DNA of 64,000 bases from Micromonospora zamorensis (GCF_900090275.1 NZ_LT607755.1:4836001-4900000); one strand, 5' to 3'; positions 33,341 through 42,442 are shown, counted from the first letter of the stretch. The notes: generated by a model from the sequence alone, not told the origin. Made by a program: numbers and translations.

Positions 33341-34555
33341 ATGACCACGGTACGAACCGCGATCGTCATCGGCGGCGGCATCGCCGGACCGGTGACGGCA
33401 CTAGCGCTGCGCCGCGCCGGCATCACGGCGACCGTCCACGAGGCGTACCCGGCCACCGCCAGCGGAGTTGGCGGCATCGGCGGCACCCTCGCGCTCGCGC
33501 CCAACGGCGTGGCGGCCCTACGTACGGTCGGCGCGGACCAAGCGGTGACGGCGGCCGCCACCCCGATCACGCGCAGCGTGATGGCGGTCGGCCGACGCCG
33601 CATCGACCTGCCCACGCTGAGCGGAGTGCCACCGCTGCGCGTGGTGCACCGCGCCGAGCTGCATCGGGCGCTGCACGACCAGGCGGTCGCCGAGGGGGTC
33701 GGTTTCGCGTACGGCAAGCGCCTGGTCGACGCCGAGCAGTCGGAGAGCGGCGTGACCGCCCATTTCGAGGACGGCAGCACCGTCAACGCCGACGTCCTGA
33801 TCGGTGCCGACGGCATCCGGTCGACCGTTCGTGGCCTGATCGACCCGGCCGCACCCGGCCCCCGGTTCACCGGCCTGCTCGGCTTCGAGGCGGTGGCCCG
33901 GCACGAGGTGGATGCGGAGCCGGGCACTATGACGTTCGCGTTCGGGCGCCGCGGCTACTACCTCTACTGGCCGGAGCGGGGCGGTGGCACCCGGTGGGGG
34001 GCCAACCTGCCGTACCAGCGGCCGATGAGCCTGGTCGAGGCCCGCACGGTGCCGTCGACGCAGTGGCTGGCCACGCTGCGCGACACCTACGGCGACGACG
34101 ACCCGGGCCGGGAGCTGATGGCGACCAGCACGGCGGACGAGCTCCAGGTGGTCGGGGCGTTGCAGATCATGCCGCCGGTGCCGCACTGGCACCGGGGTCG
34201 GATGGTGCTGGTCGGCGATGCGGCGCACGCACCGTCGAACAGCTCCGGGCAGGGCGCGTCACTGGCCATCGAGAGCGCGGTGCAGCTCGCCCGTTGCCTG
34301 CGTGACCTACCGGACGTGGCGTCGGCGTTCGCCGCGTTCGACCGGCTCCGCCGCTCCCGGGTGGAGAAGGTCGCCGCTCGCGCGGCGCGGATCAACCACA
34401 CCAAGGCGCCGGGGCCGGTCGGCCGGACGCTGATGCCGTTGCTGATGCCCCTGCTGGTGCGCACCGCAATGGACCCGGAGAAGACGATCGCCCACGAGCA
34501 GCGGTACGTCATCGACTGGGACGCGCCGGTCACGGCGGAGCCCGCGCTGCGCTGA
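33341..34555 (+). CDS. FAD-dependent monooxygenase (PHBH-like)
   Basis: Group A flavoprotein hydroxylase of 404 residues. The dinucleotide motif is VIGGGIAGPVTALALRRAG, the DG motif is VLIGADGIRSTVR, and the GD motif is GRMVLVGDAAHAPSNSSGQGASLAIE. Such enzymes hydroxylate aromatics or modify drugs such as tetracyclines and rifamycins; the substrate is unknown. GGGAG precedes the ATG. Placed after the PadR regulator and probably under its control. Confidence 0.92.
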   Translation: MTTVRTAIVIGGGIAGPVTALALRRAGITATVHEAYPATASGVGGIGGTLALAPNGVAALRTVGADQAVTAAATPITRSVMAVGRRRIDLPTLSGVPPLRVVHRAELHRALHDQAVAEGVGFAYGKRLVDAEQSESGVTAHFEDGSTVNADVLIGADGIRSTVRGLIDPAAPGPRFTGLLGFEAVARHEVDAEPGTMTFAFGRRGYYLYWPERGGGTRWGANLPYQRPMSLVEARTVPSTQWLATLRDTYGDDDPGRELMATSTADELQVVGALQIMPPVPHWHRGRMVLVGDAAHAPSNSSGQGASLAIESAVQLARCLRDLPDVASAFAAFDRLRRSRVEKVAARAARINHTKAPGPVGRTLMPLLMPLLVRTAMDPEKTIAHEQRYVIDWDAPVTAEPALR

Positions 34556-34588
34556 GCTACGGGCGCGGGAGCACTTCCTGATCGAGTC

Positions 34589-34626
34589 GGGGTCCGGGAA
34601 TCGGGGGTTCGCCCGTCCCGGACCCC
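34589..34626. terminator. Bidirectional terminator hairpin
   Basis: GGGGTCCGGGA and TCCCGGACCCC pair perfectly across a 16-base loop, between the convergent monooxygenase and pepN. Confidence 0.75.
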
Positions 34627-34640
34627 GCGCCCAACCAGCC

Positions 34641-37157
34641 CTATGCGGACGCGGCGGCCACCGCCGTTCGGGCGACCAGCGCGCGGCGCAGGTCGTCGTC
34701 GGCGTCGGTCACCACCCGGCGTAGGCCGGGGGTCAGGTCGTCGCGGGCCAGCAGCGCCGCGGCCGCTTCCCGGGTCGGCTGCGCCACGGCATAGCGGGGG
34801 AACGCCAGGGCCGCGACCCGGTCGGCCGTCCAGGGGGTACGCCGACGCGCGGCGGCCGGCATGTCCGCGAAGTACCGATCGATGTACGCGGCGGTCAGCT
34901 CGGCCTGTTCGGGTTGCCAGAACCCTTCGGCGGTCGCCTCCAACGGCCGGCTGGACAGCTCGGTGTCCCGCACGATGATCTCCCAGGCTGCCTGCTTCGC
35001 GGCCGGGTCGGGCAGTGCGGCCCGGCAGCGGGCGGCCCGTTCCGCCCCCGTGGAGCTGTTGTCGGCGGCTGCCTCGATGGCGATCTCCGCCTCGCCGGCG
35101 GCGCCGAGCACCACCAGCCGGCGCAGCACCGCCCAGCGCAGCTCCGCGTCGACCTTCAGACCGGACGGCACGTCCCGGCCGGCGAGCCAGCCGACGAGCA
35201 GGTCCGCGTCGGTGGTCGCGGCGATCCAGCCGCGGGCTGCGGCGAGTTGCAGCGACTCCCCCGCCTGCGCACCGTCGAGCAGCCGCTGGCACGCCCCGGC
35301 GACCCGGGCCAGCGCTGTGGACCGGGCCAGTGGGTCGAGATAGCGGTCGATCAGCGACCGGCTGAGGGTCAGCACGTCCTCCGCGATGATCACCTCGGTT
35401 TCGGCCGGCAGCGCGGCGACCATCAGCTCGACGAGGCCGGTGACCGGCCGCTCCCCGTCGGTCGCCGCGTCCAGTGCCTCGCTCCAGAGCACCGCCCTCG
35501 CCAGTGGGTCGGTCAGCCCGGGCAGCACCAGCGGAACGGCGTCCGCCGACGCCGGGTCGAGGCGCACCTTGGCGAAGCTGAGGTCACCGTCGTTGAGCAG
35601 GAGCAGCCGGGCCGCTGGGGCGCCGGTCAGCTCACCCAGCACCGTACGGGCACCGTCGGCGGCGGGGTCGATGTCCACCTCGTCGCGCTCGACGGTGCCG
35701 TCCATCGAGTAGCGGCCCACGCCGATGCGGTGCGGGCGCAGCACCTTGTGTGGCGCGGGCGCGGTCTGCACCACGGCCACCTCGGCGTAGTGGCCGTCGG
35801 CATCGACGGCGACCTCGGCGCGCAGGGTGTTGACCTGTGGCCGGCGCAGCCACAGCTCGGCCCAACCGGACAGGTCCCGCCCGCTGGCGATGGAGAGGCT
35901 GGCCAGCAGGTCGTCGAGGGTGGCGTTGCCGAAGCGGTGCGCCGCGAAGTGCGCGTTCAGGCCGGCGAGGAACGCCTCGTCACCGAGCCACGCGACCAGT
36001 TGCCGGAGCACGCTGGCGCCCTTGGCGTACGAGATGCCGTCGAAGTTGAGCAGGCCCTCGTCGGTGTCGGCCACCTCGTCCGGGGCGACCGGGTGGGTGG
36101 AGGGGCGCTGGTCGGCGGCGTAACCCCAGGCCTTGCGGCGCATGGCGAAGGTGGTCCACGCCTGGTCGAAGCGGGTCGCCTCGGCGGTGACCCGGGTGCC
36201 CAGGTATTCCGCGAAAGACTCGTTCAACCACAGGTCGTCCCACCAGCGCATGGTGACCAGGTCACCGAACCACATGTGCGCCATCTCGTGCGCGATGGTG
36301 GTGGCCCGCAGCTCGCGCTGGCTGTCGGTGACTGCCGAGCGGAACACGTAGTCGTCGCGGAAGGTGACGATGCCCGGGTTTTCCATCGCGCCGGCGTTGA
36401 ACTCGGGCACGAACGCCTGGTCGTACTTGCCGAACGGGTAGCGCTCGGTGAAGAGCTGGTGGAACCGGTCCAGGCACTGCCGGGTGACGGTGAAGATCTC
36501 CTCGGCGTCCGCGTCCAGGTGCTCGGCGAGCGACCGGCGGCAGTAGATGCCCAGCGGCACGCCGTCGTGCTCGGCCCGCCGGACGTGGTACGGACCGGCG
36601 ATCAGCGAGAAGAAGTATGTGGCCAGCGGCGCGGTCGGTGCGAACTCCCAACGACCGGGCGCGGGATTGGCTGCCACCTCGGCGTTGCCGGACACCGTCC
36701 ATTCCGGCGGAGCGGTCACCGAGAGGGTGAACGGTGCCTTGAGGTCGGGCTGGTCGAACGCGGCGAAGATGCGCTGCACGTTGTCGAGGAAGGACATCGC
36801 GTAGAGGTAGGTCTCGCCGTCGGCCGGGTCGACGAAGCGGTGCATCCCCTCGCCCGTCCTGGAATACGCCATCTCCGCCTCGACGACCAGCGTGTTGTCC
36901 GCGAGCAGGTCGTCGAGCGGCAGCCGGTTGTCGGTGAGCAGACCGGGGTCGAGGTCGCGGTCGTTGAGGCGTACGCCAAGCAGTTTTGCAGGCTTGACCT
37001 CGGCGAAGGTCGCGGTGCCGGCGGTCGCCCGGAACCGGATCTCGACGCGGGAGCGGAACAGCTCGGTGCCACCGGTCAGGTCAAGGTCCACCTGATAGGA
37101 CTCGACAGTAATCGCCGCGCCACGCGCGGTCGCCTCTACACGGGTCAGGCTCGGCAT
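34641..37157 (-). CDS. pepN: Aminopeptidase N (M1 family)
   Basis: Zinc aminopeptidase of 838 residues that trims N-terminal residues from peptides in the cytoplasm. The substrate-recognition GAMEN motif lies near residue 260 and the zinc site HEMAHMWFGD...NESFAE near residue 300; the C-terminal ERAP1-like domain is complete. The length suits actinobacterial PepN. The ATG at 37155-37157 gives MPSLTRVEATARG; no strong Shine-Dalgarno is visible, and GATAAG shortly upstream could be a -10 of a leaderless message. Confidence 0.96.
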   Translation of the reverse strand: MPSLTRVEATARGAAITVESYQVDLDLTGGTELFRSRVEIRFRATAGTATFAEVKPAKLLGVRLNDRDLDPGLLTDNRLPLDDLLADNTLVVEAEMAYSRTGEGMHRFVDPADGETYLYAMSFLDNVQRIFAAFDQPDLKAPFTLSVTAPPEWTVSGNAEVAANPAPGRWEFAPTAPLATYFFSLIAGPYHVRRAEHDGVPLGIYCRRSLAEHLDADAEEIFTVTRQCLDRFHQLFTERYPFGKYDQAFVPEFNAGAMENPGIVTFRDDYVFRSAVTDSQRELRATTIAHEMAHMWFGDLVTMRWWDDLWLNESFAEYLGTRVTAEATRFDQAWTTFAMRRKAWGYAADQRPSTHPVAPDEVADTDEGLLNFDGISYAKGASVLRQLVAWLGDEAFLAGLNAHFAAHRFGNATLDDLLASLSIASGRDLSGWAELWLRRPQVNTLRAEVAVDADGHYAEVAVVQTAPAPHKVLRPHRIGVGRYSMDGTVERDEVDIDPAADGARTVLGELTGAPAARLLLLNDGDLSFAKVRLDPASADAVPLVLPGLTDPLARAVLWSEALDAATDGERPVTGLVELMVAALPAETEVIIAEDVLTLSRSLIDRYLDPLARSTALARVAGACQRLLDGAQAGESLQLAAARGWIAATTDADLLVGWLAGRDVPSGLKVDAELRWAVLRRLVVLGAAGEAEIAIEAAADNSSTGAERAARCRAALPDPAAKQAAWEIIVRDTELSSRPLEATAEGFWQPEQAELTAAYIDRYFADMPAAARRRTPWTADRVAALAFPRYAVAQPTREAAAALLARDDLTPGLRRVVTDADDDLRRALVARTAVAAASA

Positions 37158-37226
37158 CCGCTTATCCTGCCCGATGGGGATCGGCACCCGGTCACCACAC
37201 GACCCTCGGCACTGGAGGAAAGAACA

Positions 37227-37445
37227 ATGGCGCAGCACCCCAAGGGCGACTTCGACCTCTCTCGGGCGGTCTGGCAGCGGGCCGAAGGGGACACCTCCGA
37301 CAGCGCCGTAGAGGTCGCCTTCGTCGACGATCTGATCGGGATGCGCAACTCGGCCGAGCCGGACGGGCCGGTGCTGGTCTTCACGCAGGCCGAGTGGGAC
37401 GCGTTCGTGGCCGGCGCGCAGGACGGCGAGTTTGACCTGGACTGA
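37227..37445 (+). CDS. DUF397 domain-containing small protein
   Basis: A 72-residue acidic protein with the DUF397 pattern (RAVWQRAEG, VEVAFVDDLIGMRNSAEPDGPVLVF, EWDAFVAGAQDGEF). These proteins are usually encoded next to an Xre-type regulator and act in its regulatory switch in streptomycetes and relatives; no Xre gene is adjacent, so this copy is an orphan. A GGAGG lies eight bases upstream of the ATG. Confidence 0.9.
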   Translation: MAQHPKGDFDLSRAVWQRAEGDTSDSAVEVAFVDDLIGMRNSAEPDGPVLVFTQAEWDAFVAGAQDGEFDLD

Positions 37446-37503
37446 TCGTGCCCGCCGGCGGGCGGTGGCCGTCGACCCGGGACCGGCGACCCCGGGTTGG
37501 CGG

Positions 37504-37905
37504 TCAGTCACGGGCGGGGCCGTCGCCGTCGCCCCAGCCGAGACCGCCGGGGCCCGGGGCGTGGTGGAAGCCGGGGTGATCGGCCACGTCGACGCAGCGC
37601 TCGCCGTCCGGGCCGAGCGCACCGCAGAACAGCCGCTCGGCCCGCTGCCAGGCATCGGCCGGTGACAGGGCCGCCGCCCCGAGCGCCACCTCCGGGCGGA
37701 GCAGGTTGAGCGCCTCCGCGTACGCCACGGCCAGCTCGCGTGCCTCGACCACGCTGGGGGCGGTGAAGCCCAGGTGCACGGTGAAGAAGCGGTGTGGCCG
37801 GGTGGGCCGCCGGGGCGGCCCGATGAGTGGCCGCGCGTCGCGGCCTCCGCCCAGTGCCCCGACAGTTCGTCGCTGCCGCCAGCGCGGTGATGTGTTGTCG
37901 CGCAT
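37504..37905 (-). CDS. Hypothetical protein
   Basis: A 133-residue protein I do not recognise. The first 40 residues are basic; the middle (FTVHLGFTAPSVVEARELAVAYAEALNLLRPE) is alpha/beta in character, and the C-terminal part has two cysteines and several histidines and glycines. The ATG at 37903-37905 has GGAGG four bases upstream. Divergent from the P450 gene. Confidence 0.6.
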   Translation of the reverse strand: MRDNTSPRWRQRRTVGALGGGRDARPLIGPPRRPTRPHRFFTVHLGFTAPSVVEARELAVAYAEALNLLRPEVALGAAALSPADAWQRAERLFCGALGPDGERCVDVADHPGFHHAPGPGGLGWGDGDGPARD

Positions 37906-37990
37906 CCGCCCTCCCCGTGGTTGCCCCACCAGCAGCAAACCAGGTTCCGCTGCCCCTGGGAGGGGCCAGCCGGCGTGCCGTCGGCGCGGG

Positions 37991-38015
37991 GATTCAGCGG
38001 CCGTGACGGGGGTAG
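37991..38015 (+). promoter_or_regulatory. Candidate SigB/SigF-type promoter of the P450 gene
   Basis: GATT-N15-GGGTAG, 51 bp upstream of the ATG, fitting GNNT-N14-16-GGGTA. The -35 match is minimal. Confidence 0.45.
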
Positions 38016-38065
38016 ACGCAGCCGGCCGGTGGCGACCCGGCCACACCCGCGCGTGAGGAGACCCG

Positions 38066-39313
38066 ATGGCCACCATGCCGGCCGACCGCAGCCCGGACAG
38101 CACCCTCGCGTTGCTCCGTGCCGGCTACCGGTTCATCGGCGAACGCTGCGAGCGGTACGGCAGCGACGTCTTCCAGACCCGGATCCTGCTCGCCCCGACC
38201 ATCTGCCTGCGCGGCCGGCCGGCGGCGGTGCTGTTCTACGACAACGACCGCTTCCAGCGCGCGACCGCCATGCCGCTGCGGGTGCAGCGGACACTCACCG
38301 GTCGGCGTGGTGTGCAGGGGCTGGACGGGCCGGAGCACGCCGACCGCAAGGCCATGTTCATGTCGATCATGACGCCGATCGCCATCCGGCAGCTCGGTCA
38401 ACTCTTCGACGAGGAGTGGCAGGCGCGGATCCCCGCCTGGGAGGCCGCCGGGCCGCTGCCGCTCTACGACGAACTCGGCCGGTTGCTGACCCGGGTGGTC
38501 TACGCCTGGGCGGGGGTGCCGCTGCCCACGTCCCAGGTCGAACGACGCGCCGTCGAGCTGCACTCGATGATCGAGGCTCCGGCGGCGGTCGGCCCCCGGC
38601 ACTGGCGGGGACGGCTCGCCCGTCGTCGCACCGAACGCTGGCTCGGCGACCTCATCGAGCGGACCCGGATCGGTCTCTTTCCGGCGCCGCCCGGCAGCGC
38701 CCTGGCCGTGATCGCCGAACACCGCGACCGGCAGGGCCGGCTGCTCCCCCGCCGGGTCGCGGCTGTGGAACTGCTCAACGTGCTGCGGCCGGTGGTCGCC
38801 GTGGACCAGTACATCGCGTTCGCCGCGCTCGCCCTGCACGACCATCCGGGCTGGCGGGAACGGGTCCGCGGCGACGGTGAGGCCACCGAGAACTTCGTCC
38901 AGGAAGTACGCCGCTACTACCCGTTCTTCCCGATGGCGGCAGCCCGGGTCCGGCGTTCCTTCGACTGGCAGGGCCACCACTTTCCCCAGGGGCGACGGGT
39001 CCTGCTCGACCTGTACGGCACCAACCACCATCCGGCCCTCTGGCCGGAACCGGAACTGTTCCGGCCGGAGCGGTTCGCCAACCGACGCGTGGACCCGTTC
39101 GAGCTGATCCCGCAGGGCGGCGGTGACCACTGGGCCGGGCACCGTTGCGCGGGCGAGTGGATCACCATCGACCTGATGAAGCGGGCGGTCACCAACCTGA
39201 CCAGCACCATGCGCTACGACGTGCCCGTCCAGGACCTGGCCCTGGACCTGCACCGGATGCCGGCGCTGCCGCCCCTCGGCCTGACCCTCACCAACATCCG
39301 ACGCACCGCCTGA
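38066..39313 (+). CDS. Cytochrome P450, CYP152 peroxygenase family
   Basis: Fatty-acid peroxygenase of 415 residues that uses hydrogen peroxide instead of a reductase. The closest pattern is CYP152 (P450 BS-beta, SP-alpha, OleT): heme loop IPQGGGDHWAGHRCAGEWIT with Cys361, the acid-binding Arg in EVRRYYPF (about residue 283), and LLDLYGTNH. The residue matching OleT His85 is Gln84 (in RRGVQGLDG), as in hydroxylating members, so alpha/beta-hydroxylation is more likely than alkene-forming decarboxylation. The ATG has GAGGAG five bases upstream. A stress-type promoter is possible. Confidence 0.92.
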   Translation: MATMPADRSPDSTLALLRAGYRFIGERCERYGSDVFQTRILLAPTICLRGRPAAVLFYDNDRFQRATAMPLRVQRTLTGRRGVQGLDGPEHADRKAMFMSIMTPIAIRQLGQLFDEEWQARIPAWEAAGPLPLYDELGRLLTRVVYAWAGVPLPTSQVERRAVELHSMIEAPAAVGPRHWRGRLARRRTERWLGDLIERTRIGLFPAPPGSALAVIAEHRDRQGRLLPRRVAAVELLNVLRPVVAVDQYIAFAALALHDHPGWRERVRGDGEATENFVQEVRRYYPFFPMAAARVRRSFDWQGHHFPQGRRVLLDLYGTNHHPALWPEPELFRPERFANRRVDPFELIPQGGGDHWAGHRCAGEWITIDLMKRAVTNLTSTMRYDVPVQDLALDLHRMPALPPLGLTLTNIRRTA

Positions 39314-39316
39314 CCT

Positions 39317-39353
39317 CCGCCTCGCCGGTCGTTCGGGGGGACCGGCGAGGCGG
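39317..39353. terminator. Bidirectional terminator hairpin
   Basis: A perfect 14-base stem (CCGCCTCGCCGGTC and complement) with a nine-base loop, between the convergent P450 and alcohol dehydrogenase genes. Confidence 0.8.
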
Positions 39354-39365
39354 CATCCCAGCGGG

Positions 39366-40535
39366 TCAGGGGTGCAGCACGCTGCGGAGACAGCCGTCCT
39401 GCTTCTTCTCGAACAGCTCGTAGCCGTGTGCGCCCTCCTCCAGGGAGATCGGGTGGGTGGCCAGGTAGCCGGGGTCGATCTCGCCGGCCGCGAGCCGGTC
39501 GAGCAGCATCGGGATGTAGCGCTGCGCGTGCATCTGCCCCATCCGCAGCACCAGGGCCTTGTTCATGGCCGCGCCGAGCGGGAACTTGTCCACCAGACCG
39601 GCGTACACCCCGACGATGCTCACCGTGCCACCCTTACGACAGGCCATGATCGCCTGGCGTACGGAGGTCGGCCGGTCGGTCTGCAACCGAGCCGCCTGCT
39701 TCGTCCGGTCGTACGCGTAGGTCGGTCCGACGTCGTGTGACTCCATGCCGACGGCCTCGATGCAGGCGTCCGGCCCACGGCCGGCGGTCAGCTCCCGTAG
39801 CGCCTCCAGCACGTCCGTCTCCGCGTAGTTGATCGTCTCGACGCCGACCCGCTCGGCCGCCGTGGCGAGCCGGTCCGGGAACCGGTCGATCATGATGACC
39901 CGCTCGGCGCCGAGGAGTTGCGCCGACCGGGCCGCCATCTGCCCGACGCCGCCGGCGCCCCAGACGGCGACCACCTCGCCACCGGTGAGCCCACAGAAGT
40001 CCGCCGCCATCCACCCGGTGGGCATCGCGTCGGAGGCGAACACCACCGAGTCGTCCGGCACCCCGTCGGGCACACCGAACGCACCAACGTCACCGAACGG
40101 CACCCGGATGTACTCGGCGTGCGACCCCGAGTAGCCGCCGGCGGCGTGCGAGTAGCCGAGGATGCCGGCCGGTGAGTGCCCCCACAGCTTCTCGGTGAAC
40201 ACCGGCTGTGGGTTGGAGTTGTCGCAGAGCGAGTACTGCTCGGTGCGGCAGTACCAGCAGCCACCGCAGGCGACCACCGACCCGACCACCACGCGGTCAC
40301 CGACCTTGTGCTGTCGTACGCCGGGCCCGGTCTCCACCACCTCGCCCATGAACTCGTGGCCGAGGATGTCGCCCTCCCGCATCGCCGGCAGGTACCCGTT
40401 GATCAGGTGCAGGTCGGAGCCGCAGACACTGCTGGCCCGGACGCGGACGATGATGTCCCCCTCGGCGCGGATTCTGGGCTCCGGCACGTCCCGCACCGCC
40501 AGCTTGCCGACGCCTTCCCAACACAGTGCCCTCAC
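39366..40535 (-). CDS. Zinc-dependent alcohol dehydrogenase (formaldehyde dehydrogenase-like)
   Basis: Medium-chain dehydrogenase of 389 residues. Catalytic zinc ligands are in VCGSDLH and GHEFMGEV, the structural zinc site is CGGCWYCRTEQYSLC, and the NAD site is VAVWGAGGVGQMAARSA. The long insertion (PTYAYDRTKQAARLQTDRPT) is typical of the glutathione-independent formaldehyde dehydrogenase-like branch. The GTG start overlaps the stop of the upstream SRPBCC gene (GTGA), so both share one message, probably from the SigB-like promoter at 41246. Confidence 0.92.
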   Translation of the reverse strand: MRALCWEGVGKLAVRDVPEPRIRAEGDIIVRVRASSVCGSDLHLINGYLPAMREGDILGHEFMGEVVETGPGVRQHKVGDRVVVGSVVACGGCWYCRTEQYSLCDNSNPQPVFTEKLWGHSPAGILGYSHAAGGYSGSHAEYIRVPFGDVGAFGVPDGVPDDSVVFASDAMPTGWMAADFCGLTGGEVVAVWGAGGVGQMAARSAQLLGAERVIMIDRFPDRLATAAERVGVETINYAETDVLEALRELTAGRGPDACIEAVGMESHDVGPTYAYDRTKQAARLQTDRPTSVRQAIMACRKGGTVSIVGVYAGLVDKFPLGAAMNKALVLRMGQMHAQRYIPMLLDRLAAGEIDPGYLATHPISLEEGAHGYELFEKKQDGCLRSVLHP

Positions 40536-41170
40536 GCCCGGCCTCCCGTCATCAGCTTCTCCCGGACCTTGTCGGTCGCCTTCTCCTGCCTCGGGCTCCG
40601 GCCGGACGGGTCGTCGCGGGTGTCCATCACCTGGCCACACTCGATCAGCGACTTCACCCGCCGCAGGGTGTCCCGCAGCGCCAGATCGGGGTCGTCCCCA
40701 CCGATCAGGCCGAACACCCGGCGCACCGGGCCCGAGCGGTACCGCAGCTCGGCGCGGATCTCGGTGCCCCGGCCCTGGGGCGCGTCGGCCAGCTCGATCC
40801 GCCCCTCCTGCGGCACCGGCCCGTCCTCGACCCGCCACCGCAGCGTGCCGGGCCCGTCGACGGTGATCTCCGCCCGCCACTCGGTGTCGCCGCCGGCCCG
40901 GTCGCGAGCCACGCACCGCCAGCGCCGGTCGTCGAGCTGCTCCAGGGTGGCCCACCCGGCCAGCGCGCGGTCCAGCCGTTCCCGGTCGGTCCAGAAGCCG
41001 ATCACCTCATCCCGGGGCCGGTCCACGGTCACCCCGCGCCGTACCACGTACCAGCCGTCCTGCCGCTCCGGCTGATGCCGGTGCCGACGGCGAGCCACCG
41101 CCCGGCCCACACCGGCCGCCGTGACCGCGGTGACGCCGAGCACCGCCCATCTCGTTCCGTTGTTGGTCAT
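40532..41170 (-). CDS. SRPBCC family (polyketide cyclase/START-like) protein
   Basis: A 212-residue protein with an N-terminal hydrophobic segment (residues about 8-25), then an SRPBCC fold (VRRGVTVDRPRDEVIGFWTDRERLDR, RWRCVARDRAGGDTEWRAEI, GTEIRAELRYRSG), which forms a cavity for a hydrophobic ligand. It leads a two-gene operon with the zinc alcohol dehydrogenase; this pairing suggests a shared ligand or stress role, which is inference. Confidence 0.85.
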   Translation of the reverse strand: MTNNGTRWAVLGVTAVTAAGVGRAVARRRHRHQPERQDGWYVVRRGVTVDRPRDEVIGFWTDRERLDRALAGWATLEQLDDRRWRCVARDRAGGDTEWRAEITVDGPGTLRWRVEDGPVPQEGRIELADAPQGRGTEIRAELRYRSGPVRRVFGLIGGDDPDLALRDTLRRVKSLIECGQVMDTRDDPSGRSPRQEKATDKVREKLMTGGRA

Positions 41171-41221
41171 CTCGTCTCCTCCACCCGGACGTCCGGGGAT
41201 GGACAGCTCTTTCCGGCAGCG

Positions 41222-41246
41222 CTACCCGGCGTCGGGCGGTCGAAAC
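41222..41246 (-). promoter_or_regulatory. SigB/SigF-type promoter of the SRPBCC-ADH operon
   Basis: On the minus strand GTTT-N15-GGGTAG, 51 bp upstream of the start codon: the strongest match in the window to the stress-sigma consensus. Confidence 0.62.
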
Positions 41247-41255
41247 AACACGTCC

Positions 41256-41280
41256 GTTTGATCAGCGGGAATGCGGGCAC
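41256..41280 (+). promoter_or_regulatory. Possible stress-type promoter of the glycosyltransferase
   Basis: GTTT-N15-GGGCAC, 48 bp upstream of the ATG, back to back with the minus-strand promoter; the -10 has C instead of T. Confidence 0.35.
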
Positions 41281-41328
41281 GTGCTGCTCAGCCACGGTTT
41301 CACGAAGTCCTGCCGAGGAGGCACGTCG

Positions 41329-42375
41329 ATGTCCCTGTTCAGCCCACCTGGTGACGCCCGGCGCGCCGCGCATCGGTGGGATGTCGAACACGGCCGCGCC
41401 AGCACGTCGCCGGTCCGACTGCCGATGACGTACGTGCTGCCGCTGCGCTGGCACGCCGACACCGGCCTGGCCGAGCTGACCGGTTACCTGCGGTGGCTGG
41501 CCGACCGGGTCGACGTGATCGTGGTCGACGGCTCCGCCCCGGACCTGTTCGCACGGCACGCCGACGCCTGGCGGGGGCTGGTCCGGCACCTCCCGCCCGA
41601 CGCCACCACTCGAGGGCTCAACGGCAAGGTGCTCGGCGTACGCACCGGCGTACGCGCGTCAGGCCACGAGCACGTGGTGATCGCCGACGACGACGTCCGG
41701 TACGACGAGGCCGGGCTGACCGCCGTGCACCGGCTGCTGGACCGGGTCGACCTGGTGCGACCGCAGAACTACTTCGACCCGCTGCCCTGGCACGCCTGGT
41801 GGGACACCGGTCGGACGCTGCTCAACCGGGCGCTCGGCGCTGACTACCCGGGGACCCTCGCGGTGCGTCGCAGCACCTTCCTCGCCATGGGCGGCTACGA
41901 CCCGGACGTGCTCTTCGAGAACCTGGAGCTGATCCGCACCCTGCGCGCGAACGACGGCACCGAGGCGGCTCCGGCCTGGCTCTACGTACGCCGGCTGCCT
42001 CCCGACGCCGCGCACTTCCGCGGTCAACGGGTCCGTCAGGCGTACGACGATCTGGCCCAGCCGGCCCGCCTGCTGACCTCGCTCGCGGTCCTGCCGGCGC
42101 TGGCCGCGGCGGTCGCGGCCCGGCGGCCCGCGCTGGTGCTCGGCGCGGCGGCCGGCACCGTGGTCCTCGCCGAGGTGGGTCGCCGTCGCGCCGGCGGCAC
42201 CACGGTCTTCCCTGCGGCGACGGCGCTGGCGGCTCCGGTCTGGCTGCTGGAGCGCGGCGTGTGCGGCTGGCTCGCGGTCGGCCAGCGGTTCCTGTTCGGC
42301 GGTGTCCGCTACGGCGACACCCGAATCCGCCGGGCCGCCCACCCGACCCGCGCCCTGCGACGCCGCCGCCACTGA
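41329..42375 (+). CDS. Glycosyltransferase family 2-like membrane protein
   Basis: A 348-residue GT-A fold protein: nucleotide-sugar region VDVIVVDGSAPDLF, GLNGKVLGVRTGV, the metal-binding acidic cluster VIADDDVRYDEAG, and ENLELIRTLRAN where an acidic acceptor-site residue lies. The C-terminal third has hydrophobic segments (about 240-310) that anchor it to the membrane. GAGGAGG precedes the ATG by seven bases. No neighbouring sugar-pathway genes reveal the product. Confidence 0.85.
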   Translation: MSLFSPPGDARRAAHRWDVEHGRASTSPVRLPMTYVLPLRWHADTGLAELTGYLRWLADRVDVIVVDGSAPDLFARHADAWRGLVRHLPPDATTRGLNGKVLGVRTGVRASGHEHVVIADDDVRYDEAGLTAVHRLLDRVDLVRPQNYFDPLPWHAWWDTGRTLLNRALGADYPGTLAVRRSTFLAMGGYDPDVLFENLELIRTLRANDGTEAAPAWLYVRRLPPDAAHFRGQRVRQAYDDLAQPARLLTSLAVLPALAAAVAARRPALVLGAAAGTVVLAEVGRRRAGGTTVFPAATALAAPVWLLERGVCGWLAVGQRFLFGGVRYGDTRIRRAAHPTRALRRRRH

Positions 42376-42390
42376 CCGCACCCCACAACG

Positions 42391-42428
42391 CGACAGCTCG
42401 CGGTCACCGAGGTGGCCGCGAGCTGTCG
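42391..42428. terminator. Bidirectional terminator hairpin
   Basis: CGACAGCTCGCGG and CCGCGAGCTGTCG, a perfect 13-base stem extended inward by partial pairing, between the convergent glycosyltransferase and DUF3618 genes. Confidence 0.82.
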
Positions 42429-42442
42429 GGATCGGGGTGGGG

